Below, piece by piece: positions 60,178 through 64,000 of a stretch of DNA of 64,000 nucleotides; positions within the stretch are counted from its first letter, which is position 1; each line of letters starts with the position of its first letter. This stretch comes from Streptomyces sp. MBT53 (lineage in GTDB: Bacteria > Actinomycetota > Actinomycetes > Streptomycetales > Streptomycetaceae). A program made the position numbers and the translations under genes. The stretch covers positions 47,718-111,717 of the forward strand of contig NZ_JAEQAZ010000046.1 of NCBI RefSeq assembly GCF_016654115.1, given 5' to 3'. The notes under the pieces are model-generated. The model was given only the letters and a program-made list of their open reading frames with translations, was not told the DNA's origin and did no database searches.

Positions 60178-61896
60178 TCAGCCCGTGAACTTCACGTCGG
60201 TGATGGCCTGCTTGTAGCCGGCACCGCTGTAGCCGTCGCTGGGCGCCATCGGCACATCGGTGATCCACAGCAGTACGTACTGCGTCTTCAGCGACTTCGT
60301 CGCCTTCACCGTGAGAGAGGTTCCGCTGGTGGTGGCGGTTCCGATCTCGGTCATGTCGTCGACTCCCGTCGAGGGGGTCAGCGAGTCGGTGGCGTAGAGA
60401 TGGATCGTCGTGTGGTTGCCGGTGTAGCGGAGCCCTATCGAAGCGGCCGAGATCTTCTTGGCCGAACCGAGGTCGTAGACGATACCCACGCCGGGCTTGT
60501 ACGGCGCCAGTTTCGGGCCGGAGTTGTAGCGCTTGGTCCGCCAGTAGGTGGTGCTGTCACCGTCGTACGTCTTGGCGACGTCGTCCGGTGCCTGGGCGTC
60601 CCCGCTCGCCACGTACTCCTTCGCGCCCTCGATCGTTATGGCCGCGGCCGGCTTGGTGTTGCCGCCACTCTTGTCGTTCCCGTCCGTCGGCTGTGTCTGC
60701 TTGGTGTCGTCGGACTTGTTGCCCTGGTCCATCAGAGCGTCCGCGAGCTGCCAACTGCCCAGGCCCAGCGCGGCGATCAGCAGCGCGGACACGGCCCACT
60801 TGAGGGCCTTGCCGGTGCGGCTCTGCAGCGGGGGCGGCGGGGTCGGCACCGCTTGGGTGGCACCGGGATGCGGCGCGGGGCGGCCGTACGTGCCCTGTTG
60901 GTAGGTCGTGCGCTGGTACTCGGGAGGCGCGGTGAACGCGGGCTCCGGCGGGCGGATGCGGGGCATCTCGCCGATCGCCTTCACCAGCTCCTCCGGAGTG
61001 GTGCACGCCGATTCGTGCCGGGAGGCGGTGGCGCCGTCGTTGGCGAGCGCGCGCATGGCGAGCTCCGAGAGGCCTCGGTGGACGCCCGCGCGTACCTGGT
61101 CGGGGGCGATGAGACCCACGCCCTTGGGCAGCCCGGACAGGCCGTAGGCGTCGCTCTCGTACGGCCAGCGCTGGGTCAGCGCCGCGTACAGCAGGGCGCC
61201 GATCGCCTCCGTGTCCGTGCGCTGCGGGGTGTCCGAACTGATGCCGCGCAGCGCGGCGTTGACGGCCAGGCCCCGGATGCGCCACTGGCCGGACGAGGTA
61301 CGAAGCACCGCGTTCGGGTTCAGGCGCAGATGGGCGAGGCCCTCGCGGTGGGCGGCGGCCATGGCCGAGGCGATCTGGCTGACCATCTGGTAGGCGTCGT
61401 GCGCCTCCAGCGGCGCGGGTGCCAGAAGCGCTGTCAGTTCCGTGGCGTCGGGCAGCCATTCGTGCACGACGTAGACGAGGTCGTTCTCCTCCACGGCGTC
61501 CAGGACCTGGACGAAGCGGGGATCACCCAGCAGCGCCGAGGATCGGGCCGCGGCCAGCACCGAGCGGGCCCGCGCATGGTCCGCGGGCAGGATGTGCACG
61601 CCGACGGCACGGCGGAGTTTCTCGTCCACCGCGCGCCAACTGCTGAAGCCGTCCAGACGGGTGACGCACTCTTCGAGGCGATAGCGTCTGGCGAGCTTGT
61701 GCCCGCTGTGCAGTTCGGGAGGTGAGGCCTTCTCGGTTTCCTCGATCCCGCCACTCCCCTGTGCCTCGTCGCTGTCCGTGTCCCGCTCCGGGTTCTGGGC
61801 CACCCCGTCGGCCGTGGACTGGTCCGCCTTGGCGGTCAGCGGCTCGTCGCCGCTGTTGTCTGCCACGTCGACGGCAGCCGTGCTCCGTTCCGCCAC
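60178..61896 (-). CDS. MurJ-linked pseudokinase membrane protein
   Basis: GTG at 61894-61896 with AGGAGC upstream is preferred to the in-frame start at 61956. The product has a disordered N-terminus and a protein kinase-like domain (about residues 65-310). The catalytic loop HLRLNPN lacks the usual HRD aspartate and the DFG motif is absent. One membrane helix (about 370-390) and an extracellular discoidin-like domain (about 430-570; DDVAKTYDGDSTTYWRTKRY) follow. Mycobacterial MurJ carries such a pseudokinase fused to it; here it is separate. It probably scaffolds cell-wall synthesis control. Confidence 0.85.
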   Translation of the reverse strand: MAERSTAAVDVADNSGDEPLTAKADQSTADGVAQNPERDTDSDEAQGSGGIEETEKASPPELHSGHKLARRYRLEECVTRLDGFSSWRAVDEKLRRAVGVHILPADHARARSVLAAARSSALLGDPRFVQVLDAVEENDLVYVVHEWLPDATELTALLAPAPLEAHDAYQMVSQIASAMAAAHREGLAHLRLNPNAVLRTSSGQWRIRGLAVNAALRGISSDTPQRTDTEAIGALLYAALTQRWPYESDAYGLSGLPKGVGLIAPDQVRAGVHRGLSELAMRALANDGATASRHESACTTPEELVKAIGEMPRIRPPEPAFTAPPEYQRTTYQQGTYGRPAPHPGATQAVPTPPPPLQSRTGKALKWAVSALLIAALGLGSWQLADALMDQGNKSDDTKQTQPTDGNDKSGGNTKPAAAITIEGAKEYVASGDAQAPDDVAKTYDGDSTTYWRTKRYNSGPKLAPYKPGVGIVYDLGSAKKISAASIGLRYTGNHTTIHLYATDSLTPSTGVDDMTEIGTATTSGTSLTVKATKSLKTQYVLLWITDVPMAPSDGYSGAGYKQAITDVKFTG

Positions 61897-62013
61897 CGCC
61901 GCTCCTGCCTCCCCATCCGTTGCACGCTGTCCGACGCCGAAACCAATTGTGCCCACAGTCTGCCGCTATGCACGACACACAGGGGCGGACGATGGTTGTG
62001 CATGTGCCCCCGC

Positions 62014-64000
62014 TCAGCGCCCCAAGCGCCCGCGCACCATGCCGACGAGGGAGTTGAGCTCCTCGATACGCATGCGACGTGCGGCGACGTAGAAGACTCC
62101 GAGCAGTACGGCACCGCCCACCAGAAGCGCGGCGAACGAGCCGACGACACCCTGGCCGAGCGTATGTCCGATCCCGTAGCAGGCCGCACCACTGAGCAGT
62201 GCGGCCGGCACCGAGGCGATGCAGAGCCGAGCGTACGTCCGCAGCACCCGAGCGCCGTCCAGATCGCCGTTGAGCCGCTTGCGCAGCCGGTTCCAGGCGA
62301 CACCGACACCGGTCGCGTACGCGAGGCCGTACGAGGCCGACATGCCGACCACGGCCCAGCGGGCCGGGAGCACGAAGTAACAGACCGCCGAGGCGCCCGC
62401 GTTGACCGCGGCGACGATGACGGTGTTGTAGAAGGGCGTCCGGGTGTCCTCGTAGGCGTAGAAGGCACGCAGGACGACGTACTGCACCGAGTACGGGATC
62501 AGGCCGAGGGCGAAGGCCATCAGCATGAAGCCCATGTTCGTGGCCGAACTGGTGCCGGAGGAGCCGAAGATGAGGGTGCAGATCGGGATGCCGAGCGCCA
62601 GGAAGCCGAAGGCGACGGGCACGATCGCGACGGCCGTGGTCCGCAGGCCCTGGGAGATGTCGTCGCGGACGGCGCCTCCGTCGCCCTCGGCGGCCGAGCG
62701 TGAGATGCGCGGCAGCAGGGCGGCCATCAGGGACACGGTGATGATCGCCTGCGGCAGACCCCAGATCAGCTGGGCGTTGGCGTAGGCGGCGAAGCCGGTG
62801 CCGTCGACCTTCGTGTCGTTGCCCGCGGCCGTGGAGAGCTGGGTGACGACCAGTGCGCCCGCCTGGTTGGCCAGGACGAACAGGACCGTCCACTTGGCGA
62901 GCATCGCGGCCTTGCCGAGGCCGTGGCCCTTCCAGTCGAAGCGCAGCCGCAGCCGGAAGCCGGTCTCCCGGAGGTACGGGATCATCGCGAGGGCCTGGAC
63001 GACGAGGCCGAGGAGAACCCCGATACCGAGGAGCCGTTGCCCCTCCGGCGGGATCGTCGTGACCTGCATGCCGGAGTTCGCCGCGGTGCCGTAGACCCAG
63101 ATGAACATGCCGAGCGTCACGATGATGACGACGTTGTTCAGGACCGGGGTCCACATCATCGCGCCGAACTTGCCGCGGGCGTTGAGGATCTGGCCCATCA
63201 CCACATGGATGCCCATGAAGAAGATCGAGGGCAGGAAGTAGCGGGTGAAGGTGACGGCGACCTCGTTGGCGGCCGGGTCGTTGGCGACCTTCACCGACAG
63301 CAGGCGGACCAGGAGGGGGGCCGCGAAGACCGCGAGCGCGGTCAGTGCGCCCAGCGCCACCATGACCAGGGTCAGCAGCCGGTTGGCGAACGCCTCGCCG
63401 CCGTCCTCGTCCTCCTTCATGGCGCGCACGAGCTGCGGCACGAAGACGGAGTTGAGTCCGCCGCCGACGGTCAGGATGTAGATCATCGTCGGCAGCTGGT
63501 AGGCGACCTGGAAGGTGTCACCGAGCAGGCCGACACCGAGGGCCGAGACGATCAGCGCGGAGCGGACGAAGCCGGTCAGGCGGGAGACCATCGTCCCCGC
63601 CGCCATCACGGCACTCGACTTCAGGAGCCCGCCGGCCTTCCCGCCCTTCTTGGGAGCGGCCGACGGCGCGGGTGCCGTCGGGGTGAGCTGCATCGTGGCG
63701 TCGGACATCGGCGCCGGGGTCGGCGCGAGGGGTGCCTGGCCCGACGGCGGTGCAGGGGACGGGCCGGGGACCGCCGGGGGATCCATCGACGGGCGTCCGC
63801 CGCCCTGGCCCTGGTCCCGGAAGAGATGGGCGAAGGCGTCCGGCTCCTGGTACTCCTCGCCGGCCCCGGTCACCAGGTCGTCGACGCCCACGAACCGGGT
63901 CGTGCGCGCGTCGTCGCCGTAGGGCAGGTACTGGGTCGGACCCTCGGGCTCGGGCGCCGGGGTCTGCGCCCACACACGGGGGTCGGGGGCGTACGGGGAC
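62014..64000 (-). CDS. murJ: Lipid II flippase MurJ (MviN), 5' end beyond window
   Basis: The frame stays open to the window's right edge (SPYAPDPRVWAQTPAPEPEG upstream of a GTG at 63975), and Streptomyces MurJ has a long proline-rich N-terminus, so the true start lies outside. The visible membrane part has the 14-helix MATE-like pattern (VSRLTGFVRSALIVSALGVG, then DTFQVAYQLPTMIYIL and GLNSVFVPQLVRAMKEDE). It moves the peptidoglycan precursor lipid II across the membrane and is partner to the pseudokinase encoded next. Confidence 0.95.
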   Translation of the reverse strand, partial: SPYAPDPRVWAQTPAPEPEGPTQYLPYGDDARTTRFVGVDDLVTGAGEEYQEPDAFAHLFRDQGQGGGRPSMDPPAVPGPSPAPPSGQAPLAPTPAPMSDATMQLTPTAPAPSAAPKKGGKAGGLLKSSAVMAAGTMVSRLTGFVRSALIVSALGVGLLGDTFQVAYQLPTMIYILTVGGGLNSVFVPQLVRAMKEDEDGGEAFANRLLTLVMVALGALTALAVFAAPLLVRLLSVKVANDPAANEVAVTFTRYFLPSIFFMGIHVVMGQILNARGKFGAMMWTPVLNNVVIIVTLGMFIWVYGTAANSGMQVTTIPPEGQRLLGIGVLLGLVVQALAMIPYLRETGFRLRLRFDWKGHGLGKAAMLAKWTVLFVLANQAGALVVTQLSTAAGNDTKVDGTGFAAYANAQLIWGLPQAIITVSLMAALLPRISRSAAEGDGGAVRDDISQGLRTTAVAIVPVAFGFLALGIPICTLIFGSSGTSSATNMGFMLMAFALGLIPYSVQYVVLRAFYAYEDTRTPFYNTVIVAAVNAGASAVCYFVLPARWAVVGMSASYGLAYATGVGVAWNRLRKRLNGDLDGARVLRTYARLCIASVPAALLSGAACYGIGHTLGQGVVGSFAALLVGGAVLLGVFYVAARRMRIEELNSLVGMVRGRLGR

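Overview
The window is high-GC actinobacterial DNA. Its gene content and order point strongly to a Streptomyces chromosome at the replication origin: rpmH-dnaA-oriC-dnaN-gnd-recF-dciA-gyrB-gyrA on one side, and rnpA-yidD-yidC-jag-rsmG-parA-parB-trxA-trxB-sigM-murJ on the other. Four perfect 14-bp parS palindromes and an origin packed with TTGTCCACA-type DnaA boxes support this.

Positions 1 to about 30,470 hold the late part of an integrated siphovirus-type prophage, read almost entirely on the + strand. In order: small membrane and hypothetical genes (0.6-6.1 kb); terminase small and large subunits, portal and minor capsid protein (6.4-11.1 kb); scaffold and HK97-fold major capsid protein (11.5-13.4 kb); a block of unusual capsid-region genes, including a 942-residue lectin-like protein with 24 tandem 20-residue repeats (13.4-18.2 kb); head-tail connectors and major tail protein (18.2-20.5 kb); two tail-assembly chaperone products linked by a -1 frameshift site; tape measure and tail-tip proteins (21.3-28.5 kb); a small gene resembling Acb2/Tad1 anti-CBASS proteins; then amidase endolysin and holin-like proteins (28.7-30.3 kb). 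No integrase, repressor or replication gene is visible, so the early end must lie left of the window.

Positions 30.5-36.6 kb are an accessory segment of uncertain ownership, either the phage end or a separate island. It holds a HAD-like hydrolase, an XRE regulator, a tightly coupled operon of five little-known genes, and a divergent pair made of a two-ended HTH regulator and a tiny secreted peptide carrying DIGWG twice. This pair is the best candidate for an unfamiliar system. The segment stops at an intact tRNA-Ile(GAU), a plausible integration site.

Positions 36.7-64 kb are conserved core. Leftward from oriC run dnaN, gnd, recF, dciA, gyrB, gyrA and a DUF3566 gene; dnaA lies on the other side of oriC. 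Rightward are the ribosomal protein L34, RNase P and membrane insertase cluster, chromosome segregation genes, thioredoxin system, an ECF sigma factor with its zinc anti-sigma factor, a pseudokinase, and murJ, cut by the window edge. The prophage late operon is transcribed toward oriC, head-on to the leftward fork. Also notable are several structured non-coding elements in the prophage: five five-base-loop hairpins before the scaffold gene, a two-copy structured leader, and a possible Shine-Dalgarno-masking switch at 548-588.
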